Shown: positions 26,261 to 35,487, counted from the stretch's first letter. The stretch: DNA of 64,000 nt from Streptomyces bluensis (GCF_014650715.1 NZ_BMVM01000014.1:62001-126000), one strand, 5' to 3'. Notes: generated from the letters alone by a model not told the origin. Program-made: numbers and translations.

Positions 26261-26713
26261 TCAGAGGGGCAATTTGAAGCCCACGTGAGAGGCCTCGAAG
26301 CCCAGTCGCTCGTAAAACCGGTGGGCGTCGGTGCGGGTGGCGTCGGAGGTGAGCTGGACCAGTCGGCAGTCCTGGCGCCGGGATGTGTCGATCGCCCACT
26401 GGATGAGCCTCGTGCCGAGGCCGCTGCCGCGCTCGTCGGCGTGGATGCGGACACCTTCGATGACCGATCGGGTGGCACCCTTGCGGGACAGTCCGGGAAT
26501 GATCGTGAGCTGGAGGGTGCCGACGACGCGGCCCTCGCGTACGGCGACGACCACGTGCTGATTCGGGTCGCCGCTGATGCGCTCCAGGGCTGTGAGGTAG
26601 GGCGTCAGGTCGTTCGGTGACTCCCGCTGGGCGCCCAGGGGGTCGTCGGCGAGCATGGTGACGATGGCGGAGACGTCGTCGGCGACCGCCGGGCGTATTT
26701 CAAGATCTCCCAT
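26261..26713 (-). CDS. GNAT family N-acetyltransferase
   Basis: A 150-residue single-domain GNAT. The acetyl-CoA loop is VRIHADERGSGLGTRLIQWA (Q/RxxGxG/A, about residues 90-110), and the C-terminal AHRFYERLGFEASH is typical. The substrate is unknown. The stop lies 5 nt from the stop of the convergent serine hydrolase gene, with no room for a separate terminator. Confidence 0.9.
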   Translation of the reverse strand: MGDLEIRPAVADDVSAIVTMLADDPLGAQRESPNDLTPYLTALERISGDPNQHVVVAVREGRVVGTLQLTIIPGLSRKGATRSVIEGVRIHADERGSGLGTRLIQWAIDTSRRQDCRLVQLTSDATRTDAHRFYERLGFEASHVGFKLPL

Positions 26714-26809
26714 GGATGCAGCCTATGCGGGTGTGCTCAGTGACTGGACGACCAGGACGAGGGCGGTCGGTGGGGCACAGATAGCACGAGCAGGCGCACG
26801 GCGAGGCCC

Positions 26810-27676
26810 TCAGCCCGCCGCCACCGTCACAGGAGCGAACCGCCGGGTCCAGTCGCCCGGCAGTTCGGCGACCCCATAGGTCATCACCGCATTGAAGGCC
26901 ACGGAGGCCAGCCCGCGGTCTTTCACCCACGTCAGCAGCTCGGCGTGGCGCACGTCGATGTCGGTACGCACGGCGCGGTCGGTGCGAGCGGCCAGGGAGG
27001 TGATGAGCGCCTTCGCCGTCTCCGTGTCCCGTGCGATGAGGGGGCCGACGACCTGGGTGTCCACGTTGGGCCAGGCAGCTCCGTACCCGATGATCCGACC
27101 GTTGTCCACGGCGACGTGAAGGTGGTCGGCGAACGCCGGAAGGCGCGTGAGCACATGGGTGCGGTCGACGCCGAAGACCTCCTCGTCGAGCCGGAGTATC
27201 GTGGCGACGTCCTCGGCTGTGGCCGGCCGGGTGGCGATCACAGGGGGCCTCCCGCCAGGCGTGAAGTGCCCGAGGACCATCTCCGCCCGGCCGGTGACTT
27301 TGAAGCCCAGCTCCTCATACAGAGGCTGACCGTACGGCGTCGCGTGAAGCGTCAGCGGGGTCGTGTCCGCCTCCGTGAGGACGTACTGCATCAGTCGGCG
27401 GCCGACACCCTGGCGTGCATGACGCTCGGCCACCAGAACCATGCCGATCGCGCCGAGGGCCGGGCGGCCCGTTGTGCCGTACTCGGTCACGACGCAGGCA
27501 CTGACGAGGCCGCCGTCGGGGTCATCGATTCCGTACCCCTTGCCTGCCGTGAGAAGCAGCCCCCATTTGTGCTCCTCGCGGGGCCACCCCCGATCCTCGG
27601 ACAGGTCGGCGCAGGCGGTGAGATCGCGAGGTGTCAGGCGGCGGATGGGCAGAGCGGCGAGGGAAGGTGTCGGCAC
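26810..27676 (-). CDS. Tandem GNAT acetyltransferase (GNAT plus YitH-type domain)
   Basis: A 288-residue protein. The N-terminal GNAT contains AERHARQGVGRRLMQYVL, and LYEELGF closes that fold (about residue 130). A second, diverged acetyltransferase-like half (about 150-285) resembles Acetyltransf_18/YitH domains, with VVGPLIARDTETAKALI. The substrate is unknown. The GTG at 27676 is preferred: the open frame continues upstream to 27901, but that part would translate the parS site and other non-coding sequence. Confidence 0.82.
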   Translation of the reverse strand: MPTPSLAALPIRRLTPRDLTACADLSEDRGWPREEHKWGLLLTAGKGYGIDDPDGGLVSACVVTEYGTTGRPALGAIGMVLVAERHARQGVGRRLMQYVLTEADTTPLTLHATPYGQPLYEELGFKVTGRAEMVLGHFTPGGRPPVIATRPATAEDVATILRLDEEVFGVDRTHVLTRLPAFADHLHVAVDNGRIIGYGAAWPNVDTQVVGPLIARDTETAKALITSLAARTDRAVRTDIDVRHAELLTWVKDRGLASVAFNAVMTYGVAELPGDWTRRFAPVTVAAG

Positions 27677-28342
27677 GCAGGTCAGGCTGTCTGACCTGCG
27701 CCCCTGCCGTCCACCCGTTTGCGGGGATGTGCACGGGCTTTTGGCCAGGTGTTCAAGACGACGGCGAGAGGACAGGTGTTTCACGTGAAACAACGAGCAG
27801 GCTCGTCGTGCCGACGGCACTTGGTCTCCCGCACTGGGCACAGCGCCAGCCTTGGCCCTTATGGTCCGGCCGGTAGTGCGGCGCTTCGCTGTCTGGGCCA
27901 CCCATGAATTGAGATGCCGCGCCCAGCAGTTGAAGAAACCTTGACTTTCGCACCCTGTGCAGATCGTGGTGAAGGAAGGGGGGACTTGTGTGTGGGACGT
28001 CTGCCGGTATGGTCGAGTCCGGTTCTTGTCCGGGGCGAGGTGCGGTCATCTCACGAAGGCATGAACGCAGGCCAATGCAGCGTAATGGGACGGAGAGATC
28101 GAAGACCCGCATTCTGCGTTAAGTGATCGGGCCGCCGGTGCACGGTGGGACGCTGCGGTGCGAGAACTGCGGTCCATCTCACTCGCCTACTCGTCCGTAT
28201 CCAGCGGGAATCCGGGTTGAATGTGGCCGCTTGGCCGATGGGTCCGAACGGGCAATGCAAGGCCGTCTGCGGGGGACAGCAGGCAACCTCCCACCAGGGG
28301 GGTACGCAGAACGACCGAAAGAAGTTCGAGGCGAGGCACACC
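27677..28342. promoter_or_regulatory. Long divergent intergenic region with parS
   Basis: These 666 bp separate the divergent tandem-GNAT and flavohemoprotein genes and contain parS site 6 (27777-27792). A TTGACT near 27940 could be part of a promoter. No gene, tRNA or recognised riboswitch was seen; open frames here lack domain similarity and a plausible start context. Confidence 0.4.
27777..27792. other. parS: parS site 6
   Basis: A perfect TGTTTCACGTGAAACA in the divergent region upstream of the tandem GNAT. Unlike sites 1-5 its palindrome does not extend beyond 16 bp. Confidence 0.96.
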
Positions 28343-29791
28343 ATGGACGCTCCGACCACCACGTCGGCCGATAGCGGCACGTCCGGCGGCGACGGCGTGG
28401 GCGGCTGGTTCACCCCGCGCAAAAAGTCCCCACCCACTGACGGAGAGCAGGAGACCGAGGGCAGCCGTCTGGCCGCGCTGCGCCCGCTGGGCCGGTCTAC
28501 AGAGGGTGAGCCCGCATCTGGCGGCGACCTCCCTGCGGCGGGCGGAAGCGCCGGTATCGAGGAACGACTACCGGACGAGGGCGAGCCGGCATCCGCCGAG
28601 GCCCCGGCGCCCCAGGCGCTTCTCCAGCAGGAACGTGTACCCGCCCAACGCTCCGCCCCCGCTCCCCAGGCCTCCGCCTCCCCGGACGCCGTGCTCATCC
28701 GGCACACCATGGCCGAGATCACCCCGGTCGCCGACAAGGTCACGTCCTACTTCTACGCCCTGCTCTTCGTGCGGCATCCCGAGCTGCGTCCGCTTTTCCC
28801 GCCGGCGATGGACACCCAGCGCGATCGCCTCCTCAAAGCTCTGCTGATCGCGGCCGAACACATCGACAACGCCCCGGTGCTGGCCGATTACCTGCAGAAT
28901 CTCGGACGGGGACACCGCAAGTACGGCACCCGGCCCGAGCACTACCCGGCCGTCGGTGAGTGCCTCATCGGGGCGCTGAGCCGGTTCGCCGGCGCCATCT
29001 GGGACGAAAGGACCGAGGCGGCCTGGGTACGGGCGTACACCACCATCTCCCAGGTGATGATCGACGCGGCGGCCGAGGACGAGCTGCGCTCCCCGCCCTG
29101 GTGGATGGCCGAGGTCGTCTCGCACGAACTCAGGACGCCGGACGTCGCGGTCATCACCCTCAGGCCCGACCAGCCGTATCCCTTCCTCGCCGGGCAGTAC
29201 ACGAGCCTGGAGACCCCCTGGTGGCCGCGGATATGGCGGCACTACTCGTTCGCCTCGGCGCCCCGCTCCGACGGCTTGCTGTCGTTCCATGTGAAGGCGA
29301 TCCCGGCAGGCTGGGTGTCCTCTGCCCTCGTGCACCGGGCTCGCCCCGGCGACGTCGTACGACTCGGGCCGCCGGCGGGTTCGATGACCGTCGACCACAC
29401 CACCGACAACGGACTGCTGTGCGTCGGCGGCGGCACTGGCATAGCGCCCATCAAGGCGTTGGTCGAGGACGTCGCAGAGCACGGCGAGCGGCGTCCCGTC
29501 GAGGTGTTCTACGGCGCACGCGCCGATCACGACCTGTACGACATCGACACGTTGCTGCGGATGAAGCAGAGCCACTCATGGCTGGAGGTCCGCACGGTTG
29601 TGGACCGCCACGGGCTCCTGCAGCTCCCCGACGCCGTGCGCGAGTTCGGACCGTGGAACGAGTACGACGCGTATCTCTCGGGTCCGCCCGGCATGATCCG
29701 CAGCGGGGTGGACACGCTCAGGGGCATCGGCATCCCCTGGAACCGCATACGGCACGACTCGGTGGAGGAACTGGTCGCGGCAGCGGACTGA
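28343..29791 (+). CDS. Flavohemoprotein with long N-terminal extension
   Basis: A 482-residue protein. A disordered Pro/Ala/Glu-rich region comes first (about 1-115), then a globin domain (ITPVADKVTSYFYALLF through IDAAAEDE, about 125-250) with likely proximal His in LGRGHRKYG. A ferredoxin-reductase module follows: FAD motif RHYSFASAP (about 303), then NAD motifs GGGTGIAPI (about 365) and LSGPPGMI (about 450). Flavohemoglobins detoxify nitric oxide by dioxygenation; diverged actinobacterial forms may do other chemistry. The ATG at 28343 follows GAGGCGAGG. It stands alone, convergent with the NUDIX gene. Confidence 0.88.
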   Translation: MDAPTTTSADSGTSGGDGVGGWFTPRKKSPPTDGEQETEGSRLAALRPLGRSTEGEPASGGDLPAAGGSAGIEERLPDEGEPASAEAPAPQALLQQERVPAQRSAPAPQASASPDAVLIRHTMAEITPVADKVTSYFYALLFVRHPELRPLFPPAMDTQRDRLLKALLIAAEHIDNAPVLADYLQNLGRGHRKYGTRPEHYPAVGECLIGALSRFAGAIWDERTEAAWVRAYTTISQVMIDAAAEDELRSPPWWMAEVVSHELRTPDVAVITLRPDQPYPFLAGQYTSLETPWWPRIWRHYSFASAPRSDGLLSFHVKAIPAGWVSSALVHRARPGDVVRLGPPAGSMTVDHTTDNGLLCVGGGTGIAPIKALVEDVAEHGERRPVEVFYGARADHDLYDIDTLLRMKQSHSWLEVRTVVDRHGLLQLPDAVREFGPWNEYDAYLSGPPGMIRSGVDTLRGIGIPWNRIRHDSVEELVAAAD

Positions 29792-29803
29792 GGCTCGTCG
29801 GAT

Positions 29804-30286
29804 TCAGCCCAGGTCGGGCGCGTGCATCGCCCGGACGCCCTCGATGTTCCCGTCGAGGTAGTGCCGCAGGGACAGGGGTACGAGGTGGACGGATGCGATA
29901 CCGACCCGTGTGAACGGCACGCGCACGATCTCGTACTCGCCCTGAGGTTCGTCGACCTCGGGTCCGTGCCGCTGGGAGGTGTCCATGGATTCCAGTCGGC
30001 AGACAAAGAAGTGCTGCACCTTCACGCCGGTCGCGCCGCCGTCCTCGCCGATGTGCTCGACGGTGTCCACGAAGCAGGGCACCACATCGGTGATCTTGGC
30101 ACCGAGTTCCTCGTGTACCTCACGATGGAGCGCGTCGACGACGGTCGTGTCATCGGGCTCGACCCCGCCACCCGGTGTGAGCCAGTAGGGATCGACGCCT
30201 GGCTTGGTCCGCTTGATCAGGATCAGGTCGTCGCCATCGAGCAGGATGGCGCGGGCGGTGCGCTTGACCACGGGTCGGACGGTCAT
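29804..30286 (-). CDS. NUDIX hydrolase
   Basis: A 160-residue NUDIX protein. The box G(x5)E(x7)REVHEELG is complete (GGGVEPDDTTVVDALHREV onward, about residues 39-61), so it should hydrolyse a nucleoside diphosphate-X substrate with Mg2+. The specific substrate cannot be assigned. The ATG at 30286 is close to the degenerate parS at 30307, which lies in its leader. Confidence 0.9.
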   Translation of the reverse strand: MTVRPVVKRTARAILLDGDDLILIKRTKPGVDPYWLTPGGGVEPDDTTVVDALHREVHEELGAKITDVVPCFVDTVEHIGEDGGATGVKVQHFFVCRLESMDTSQRHGPEVDEPQGEYEIVRVPFTRVGIASVHLVPLSLRHYLDGNIEGVRAMHAPDLG

Positions 30287-30306
30287 GGGAGAAATGTGGC
30301 CCGGTT

Positions 30307-30322
30307 GGTTCCACGTGAAACA
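30307..30322. other. parS: Degenerate parS-like site 7
   Basis: GGTTCCACGTGAAACA matches parS at 14 of 16 positions; the left arm has one core change. It lies 21 bp upstream of the NUDIX start. ParB affinity is likely reduced. Confidence 0.65.
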
Positions 30323-30392
30323 TCGCGCAGCCCCGGAAAGACGTCGTCATCGCCCCCGACACGTGTGCCGTACGCACAAGCAGCCTCCGGTG

Positions 30393-31298
30393 CTATGACC
30401 AGTCCGAGGCCGCCCGCAGCAGCCGCTCGTGCGCCCGCGCGATGTGCGGCATGGCCAGTGTGCCGGTCCGCACCGCCAGGAAGTACGTGCGCAGCGGGGG
30501 CACCGCCGGTTCGAGGAGCGCCACGACGGCACCGCGCTCCAGGGCGGACGCGCACAGATAGCGGGGCAGTACGGCCAGGCCCGCGCCGGTGACGGCGCAG
30601 GCGAGGACCGCACGGAGGTCGGGCACGATGACGGTGCCCGAAGCGGCGGGCCGGGAGTCGAAGACGGAGGCCCAGTAGCGGGCGACGAAGGGCAGCGACT
30701 CGTGCACCTCGACCACCGGGAGGTTCTCCAGTGCGTGAGCGTCCTTGCGACGCAGCTTGGCCGCACTGACATGGGAAGCCCAGCCCGGATCCGCGATCAG
30801 CACGTGTTCCTCGTCGCAGAGCGCAGTCGCGGTGAGCAGAGCGCCACGCGGCCGCGCCGTTGTGATGGCCAGATCGTGGTGTCCGGCGGCAAGCCCCTCC
30901 AGCGTCTCCTCGGCATTTCCGAACGACGCCCGCAACGCAAAGCCCTGCCCGTGCTCCCCGGTCAGCTCGGTGAGGGCGGGCAGGGCGCGCTCGGCGGTGA
31001 ATTCCGGTGGCCCGGCGAGGTGCAGGGTGCGTAAGGAGGAGTCCTCGTCCAGCCCGGTCTCGGCGATTTCGACCAGGGCATCGAGATGGGGGGCCGCTTT
31101 GTGGGCGAGTTCGTCGCCGATCGTCGTGGGGGTCACCCCGCGCGCCTGGCGCAGGAACAGGGGGCGGCCCAGCTGCTGCTCCAGCGTGCGTATCTGCGAG
31201 GTCACGGCCGGCTGCGAGAGACCGAGCAGCGCGGCGGCGCGGGTGAAGGAGCCGGCCCGGTGCACGGCGACGAACGTGCGCAGCAGGGCCAAGTCCAT
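30393..31298 (-). CDS. LysR family transcriptional regulator
   Basis: A 301-residue LysR-type regulator. The N-terminal winged helix (MDLALLRTFVAVHRAGSFTR, then LSQPAVTSQIRTLEQQLG, residues 1-60) is followed by a substrate-binding domain. The ATG at 31298 has a GGAGAGGGGAG site. The AT-rich stretch just upstream (CTATAAATAAGTCG near 31335) is probably its own promoter. No divergent target gene is adjacent, so its regulon is unclear. Confidence 0.92.
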   Translation of the reverse strand: MDLALLRTFVAVHRAGSFTRAAALLGLSQPAVTSQIRTLEQQLGRPLFLRQARGVTPTTIGDELAHKAAPHLDALVEIAETGLDEDSSLRTLHLAGPPEFTAERALPALTELTGEHGQGFALRASFGNAEETLEGLAAGHHDLAITTARPRGALLTATALCDEEHVLIADPGWASHVSAAKLRRKDAHALENLPVVEVHESLPFVARYWASVFDSRPAASGTVIVPDLRAVLACAVTGAGLAVLPRYLCASALERGAVVALLEPAVPPLRTYFLAVRTGTLAMPHIARAHERLLRAASDWS

Positions 31299-31432
31299 GG
31301 TGCTCCCCTCTCCTCCCCTCCCCGGAGCGCCCAACTATAAATAAGTCGATAGGCCCCTGTCGCTACTGTGATTGGACACTGACACAGAGTCAACTAGCCT
31401 TGTTGGCACGGTTCTTCGCGCGCAGAACCGGG

Positions 31433-31470
31433 GGCGGTCCGAGCCACGAGGGGGGGAGGTTCGGACCGCC
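31433..31470 (-). terminator. Terminator of cystathionine lyase operon
   Basis: An inverted repeat with 13-bp arms (GGCGGTCCGAGCC and GGTTCGGACCGCC, one mismatch), 59 nt beyond the stop of the lyase gene. Confidence 0.7.
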
Positions 31471-31528
31471 CGACACACGTAGCGGGGTACCAGTCGGTAA
31501 CCGCCGGCTCGTCAGCGCGCCGGCCTCG

Positions 31529-32665
31529 TCAGCGCGCTGACTCGTCAAGAGCGCGCAGCACATCGGCCACCAGGTCGTCGCTGTCCTCCACGCCCGCCGA
31601 GAAGCGGATGAAGCCCTCGGCAACCGCGTCCCCGCCCCACCGGCCGCGCCGCTCGGCGGTGGACCGTACCCCGCCGAAGCTCGTCGCGTCGTCCACCAGG
31701 CACAGTGCGTCGAGAAAACGATCTGCACGCGCGCGCGTGGGCAGCGAGAACGACACCACACACCCGTAGCGCCGCATCTGCTGCGAGGCGACCTTGTGGG
31801 CCGGATCGTCGGGCAGTCCCGGATGGCGCAGCCCGGACACCTCGGGTCGTCCTTTCAGTGCTTCGGCGACGGCCAACGCGTTGGCGCTCTGTCGGTCGGC
31901 GCGCAGATGCAGCGTGGCCAGCGAGCGGTGGGCGAGCCATGCCTCCATGGGCCCCGGGATCGCTCCGGCGATCTTGCGCCAGCGTCGTACCGCCGTCATC
32001 AGCCCCGCGTCGCCGCTCACCACGTACCCCAGCAGGAGGTCGCCGTGTCCGGTGAGTTGCTTGGTGCCGCTGGCCACGGCGAAGTCGGCACCCAGTTCCA
32101 GCGGCCGCTGCCCGAGCGGGGTCGCCAGGGTGTTGTCGACGGCGACGACGCACCCACGCGCGTGTGCTGCCTCGGTGAGCCGCCGGATGTCGCACACGTC
32201 GAGGCCCGGGTTCGACGGCGTCTCGATCCACAGCAGCTTCGCGCCGTCGAGAACGTCGAGTTGCGCGTCGCCGGCCGTCGGTGCGGTACGTACCTCGATG
32301 CCGTACGCCTCCAGTTGCTCGCGTACCAGCGGCAGTGCCTGATAGCCGTCGTTCGGCAGTACCGCGACATCACCGGCGCGGAGCTGGGAGAAGAGGACGG
32401 CCGAGATGGCGGCCATGCCGGAGGAGAAGACGAGCGTCCCGGCGTCGTCCTGGCCCGGAGCCTCCAGCTCGCCTATGGCACGCTCCAGGAGGGTCCAGGT
32501 GGGGTTCTCGTCGCGGCCGTAGGTGTAGGGGCCCGTGGGGTCGCCCGGCAGGTGGTAGTGGGCGGCGAAGACCGGGCCCGGGAGGGTGGGCTCGTGCTTG
32601 ACGGGCTCGGGCAGCCCTGCCCGTACCGCACGCGTGCCGTCGCCGAAGACCGCCGAGTCGCTCAT
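31529..32665 (-). CDS. Cystathionine gamma-lyase (Cys/Met metabolism PLP enzyme)
   Basis: A 378-residue PLP enzyme of the Cys/Met family, which in this group cleaves cystathionine to cysteine. It carries PTYGRDENPT-like YTYGRDENPTWTLLE, the cofactor-binding stretch VVAVDNTLATPLGQRPLELGA, and the Schiff-base Lys in VASGTKQLTGHGD (about residue 193). C-terminal SFGGVRSTAERR fits family members. Its ATG overlaps the ptpA stop by 4 nt (ATGA), showing translational coupling in the operon holin-like - ptpA - lyase. Confidence 0.87.
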   Translation of the reverse strand: MSDSAVFGDGTRAVRAGLPEPVKHEPTLPGPVFAAHYHLPGDPTGPYTYGRDENPTWTLLERAIGELEAPGQDDAGTLVFSSGMAAISAVLFSQLRAGDVAVLPNDGYQALPLVREQLEAYGIEVRTAPTAGDAQLDVLDGAKLLWIETPSNPGLDVCDIRRLTEAAHARGCVVAVDNTLATPLGQRPLELGADFAVASGTKQLTGHGDLLLGYVVSGDAGLMTAVRRWRKIAGAIPGPMEAWLAHRSLATLHLRADRQSANALAVAEALKGRPEVSGLRHPGLPDDPAHKVASQQMRRYGCVVSFSLPTRARADRFLDALCLVDDATSFGGVRSTAERRGRWGGDAVAEGFIRFSAGVEDSDDLVADVLRALDESAR

Positions 32666-33153
32666 GCCGCCTGTCCTTCCACATGCTCCCGTACGACGGC
32701 GAGCAGGCCGGGGCTCGCCGCCTCCAGCATCTCAAGGCACTCCTCGAAGCCGTCCATGCCCCCGTAGTACGGGTCCGGTACGTCGAGGTCATCGCCCGCG
32801 GCGGGGTCGTAGGAGCGCAGCAGCCGGACTTTCGCGGCGTCCTCCGGAGTGGGCGCGAGACGGCGCAGGGCCCTCAAGTGGCCGGAGTCGAGGGCGATCA
32901 CGAGATCGAGGCGCGCGAACCAGGAGACCTGGAACTGCCGGGCAACGTGCTCGCTCCCGTAGCCGTTCGCCTCAAGAACGGAGACGGTGCGCGGATCGGC
33001 GCCGTCGCCCTCGTGCCAGCTGCCCGTGCCCGCGCTGTCGACCTCGATCTCGCTGCCGAGCCCGGCATCCTCCACGCGCGCGCGAAAGACGGACTCGGCC
33101 ATCGGGGAACGACAGATGTTGCCGGTACAGACGAAACAGACACAGTAGGTCAT
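32662..33153 (-). CDS. ptpA: Low-molecular-weight protein-tyrosine phosphatase
   Basis: A 163-residue LMW-PTP. The catalytic P-loop CTGNICRSP is at residues 9-17 and the general acid Asp is in DVPDPYYGG (about 128). The S. coelicolor and S. lividans orthologue PtpA affects secondary metabolite production when overexpressed, according to published work. It is the second gene of a coupled operon, 10 nt after the holin-like gene and overlapping the lyase gene. Confidence 0.93.
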   Translation of the reverse strand: MTYCVCFVCTGNICRSPMAESVFRARVEDAGLGSEIEVDSAGTGSWHEGDGADPRTVSVLEANGYGSEHVARQFQVSWFARLDLVIALDSGHLRALRRLAPTPEDAAKVRLLRSYDPAAGDDLDVPDPYYGGMDGFEECLEMLEAASPGLLAVVREHVEGQAA

Positions 33154-33163
33154 AACGGGGTTC

Positions 33164-33541
33164 TCAGTCGTTGTCGGGCAGGACGACGTGGAGGGCCCAG
33201 GAGACGATCGAGATGATCAGGCCGCCCAGGACCGCGGTCCAGAAGCCCTCGACATGGAAACTCAGGTCGAGTTTGTCGGCCAGCCATGAGGTGAGCAACA
33301 GCATCAGTGCGTTGATCACCAGGGTGAACAAGCCGAGGGTCAGGATGAACAGGGGGAAGGTCAGCAGCTTGACTATGGGCTTGACCACGGCATTCACCAA
33401 GCCGAACACAAGTGCGACGAGCAGGAGTGTCCCGACTTTCTGGCCCGTGCTGTCACCGGTCAGAATGATCTTGTCGAGGACCCATACGGCGACCGCCAGG
33501 GCACCTGCGTTGGCGATCGTCTTGACTACGAAATTCTTCAT
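33164..33541 (-). CDS. Phage holin family (DUF4_2-type) four-helix membrane protein
   Basis: A 125-residue protein with four hydrophobic helices and the conserved VFGLVNAVVKPIVKLLTFPL motif of the holin_4_2 family. These proteins are ordinary chromosomal genes in many bacteria; no phage genes are nearby. The role is unknown. The ATG at 33541 starts MKNFVVKTIANAGAL. It is first in the operon with ptpA and divergent from the cupin gene, 61 nt apart. Confidence 0.88.
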   Translation of the reverse strand: MKNFVVKTIANAGALAVAVWVLDKIILTGDSTGQKVGTLLLVALVFGLVNAVVKPIVKLLTFPLFILTLGLFTLVINALMLLLTSWLADKLDLSFHVEGFWTAVLGGLIISIVSWALHVVLPDND

Positions 33542-33602
33542 GTGTCTGATCGTGGCAGACGAGATCGGGCAGCAGCACTGGGGCAAGGGGCGGACAAGGG
33601 CG

Positions 33603-33920
33603 ATGAAGGCATTCCGGCTGGACGAACTGGAGGCGGAGCGCGCCGCCAACGACGGTGCCTACCTGCAGTTTCTGCGTGAGCGGAACATGTCGGTCGGTCT
33701 GTACGCGCTTGATGCCGGCGAACAGGACCCACAGAATCCGCACAAGCAGGACGAGGTCTACTTCGTCGTGAGCGGCCGGGCCTCGCTCACGGTCGGTACG
33801 GAGACGACGCAGGTGGCGCGTGGCAGCGTGGTGTACGTGCCCGCCGGGGTGGCCCACAAGTTCCATCACATCACCGAGGATCTTCGGGTCCTGGTGGTGT
33901 TCTCTCCGCCCGAGAGCTGA
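33603..33920 (+). CDS. Cupin domain protein
   Basis: A 105-residue single-cupin protein. The first cupin motif supplies the metal ligands in HKQDEVYFVVSGRASL, and the second gives GVAHKFHHI. Small cupins of this kind can be isomerases, dioxygenases or sensors, and the function is not assigned. The ATG at 33603 follows AAGGGCG. The frame is open further 5-prime, but that part overlaps the divergent gene. Confidence 0.85.
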   Translation: MKAFRLDELEAERAANDGAYLQFLRERNMSVGLYALDAGEQDPQNPHKQDEVYFVVSGRASLTVGTETTQVARGSVVYVPAGVAHKFHHITEDLRVLVVFSPPES

Positions 33921-34084
33921 GGCGGCCCCGGGATTCCCTAGGGGAACGATCAGGGACGGACAAGGGGCGCGAAGCCCCCGGACCCACCCGGTTCCGCCCT
34001 AGCATCGAAGGCGGGACAACACAGGACCCCGACGCAGGCCCCGAACACGGGGCACCGGGGGGCGACAAAGTAAGGACAAGGGCG

Positions 34085-34297
34085 ATGCGGGAGATCTTGG
34101 CGGGATTGCCGTGGTGGGTGAAGTGGGTCGCAGTGCCGATCATCGCCCTGGTCGTGTTCGGCGGCCTGATACTGAGCGTGCTGCAGTTCGTCGTGGCCCT
34201 GCTCTTCAAGGTGCTGGTCTTCGTCGCGCTGGTGGGCGGGCTCATCTATGTCGTCCGGAAGTTCATGGCGAGCTCGTCGTCGCGCAGTGACTGGTGA
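34085..34297 (+). CDS. DUF5326 family small membrane protein
   Basis: A 70-residue protein with two closely spaced helices (WVAVPIIALVVFGGLILSVL and LLFKVLVFVALVGGLIYVV) and a Ser-rich tail. It matches the DUF5326 family of Streptomyces, function unknown. The ATG at 34085 follows AAGGGCG. It lies between the cupin gene and ssgR. Confidence 0.8.
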   Translation: MREILAGLPWWVKWVAVPIIALVVFGGLILSVLQFVVALLFKVLVFVALVGGLIYVVRKFMASSSSRSDW

Positions 34298-34533
34298 GTC
34301 GTCAGCGTGCGGCGTGCAGTGACACGGAACCGGGTGAGCCGCCGGTAACGGTCGAGGTACCAACAGGAACCCGAGGTTCGCTCGGGGGAGGGAAGTTTCC
34401 CTGCGGGGCCGTCCGCGGGGGATGACGGACCGTTAAAGTCCGGAGCTCGCTGCGGGGGCGACCCCGCGGGCGGCGCACATCCCTCCCGTGTTCCCTCGCA
34501 CGGGCGGCCCTCCTCGTGCTTCGGGAGTGACCC

Positions 34534-35487
34534 TTGGCCACGGCTGACACCGTACCCGCCGATCCGCAGATCCGGCCCGCGACGCCCACCAGGGCCCCGG
34601 CTCCCCCTGTGCAGCCCCGTACATCACCCGGGGAGCCGCCCGTCCGATCGCCGGAGCCCCGTTCGTCCCGCATCGAGACAGCCCCGGCGGTGCGCGTTCC
34701 CTCCCCGAAGCGGCCTCCGGCGCCGGCCGCGGAGGCACATCCCACCACCCTCATCGGCTCGGTGCAGCGCGCGATGCGGCTGCTGGAGGCCGTGGCCGCA
34801 CGCCAGCACGGGGCGCCTGCCAAGCAACTCGCCCGGGACGCCGGACTCGCGCTGCCCACGGCGTACCACCTGCTGCGCACGTTGACGCACGAGGGCTATC
34901 TGCACCGGGACAAGGGGCTGTTCTTCCTCGGTGAGGCGGCCGAACGGCTGAGCAGCAGCGGGGCACAGCAGAAACGTCGCAGCACGGTGAGCGACGTCCT
35001 CGCGCACTGGAGGGACATCATCGGAGCTCCCGTGTACTACGCGGTCTACCGCGAGGGCGAGATCGAGGTCATGTGCGTCGCCGACAGCCCGGGAAATCCA
35101 GCGGTCGAGGAGTGGGCCGACTTCCGTGAGACCGGGCACGCGCACGCCGTCGGACAGTGCCTGCTGTCGCAGCTCGGTGAGGAGGCGCGGAGCGATCACC
35201 TCGACCGCTATCCCGTGCAGGCGATCACTCCGTACACGGTGCGTGACGAGCAGGCCCTGTCATGGCGCCTCAACCGGATCGGACGGATGGAACCGGTCGT
35301 CGAGCGACAGGAGTACGCGCTGGGCACGGTCTGTGCCGCCCTCCCCCTCACGCTGGGAACGACCGCAGCGACCATGGCCATTTCGCTGCCCTCCCACCAG
35401 TCCGATCGACTGCTGCCCGCAGCACGGCAGTTGCAGGACGAGATCGGAAGGCTGCTGGGGACACTCGCGCTCTCTATCAGCATCTGA
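34534..35487 (+). CDS. ssgR: IclR-family regulator SsgR
   Basis: A 317-residue IclR-type regulator adjacent to ssgA. The N-terminal 70 residues are Pro/Ala-rich and disordered. The winged helix (GAPAKQLARDAGLALPTAYH, about 90-130) and an effector domain (about 145-315) follow. In S. coelicolor the orthologue SsgR activates ssgA, and its mutant fails in sporulation; that is literature knowledge applied here by position and similarity. The TTG start at 34534 lacks a strong ribosome site, so the true start may be within the disordered region. Confidence 0.92.
   Translation: MATADTVPADPQIRPATPTRAPAPPVQPRTSPGEPPVRSPEPRSSRIETAPAVRVPSPKRPPAPAAEAHPTTLIGSVQRAMRLLEAVAARQHGAPAKQLARDAGLALPTAYHLLRTLTHEGYLHRDKGLFFLGEAAERLSSSGAQQKRRSTVSDVLAHWRDIIGAPVYYAVYREGEIEVMCVADSPGNPAVEEWADFRETGHAHAVGQCLLSQLGEEARSDHLDRYPVQAITPYTVRDEQALSWRLNRIGRMEPVVERQEYALGTVCAALPLTLGTTAATMAISLPSHQSDRLLPAARQLQDEIGRLLGTLALSISI

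Noticed and set aside
29286..29300. CCATGTGAAGG as a parS-like site in the flavohemoprotein gene
   Set aside because: Only a partial resemblance to half of the palindrome; it lacks the CACGTG core.
33164..33541. Phage remnant because of a holin family name
   Set aside because: The family is widespread as ordinary chromosomal genes, and no other phage genes are nearby.
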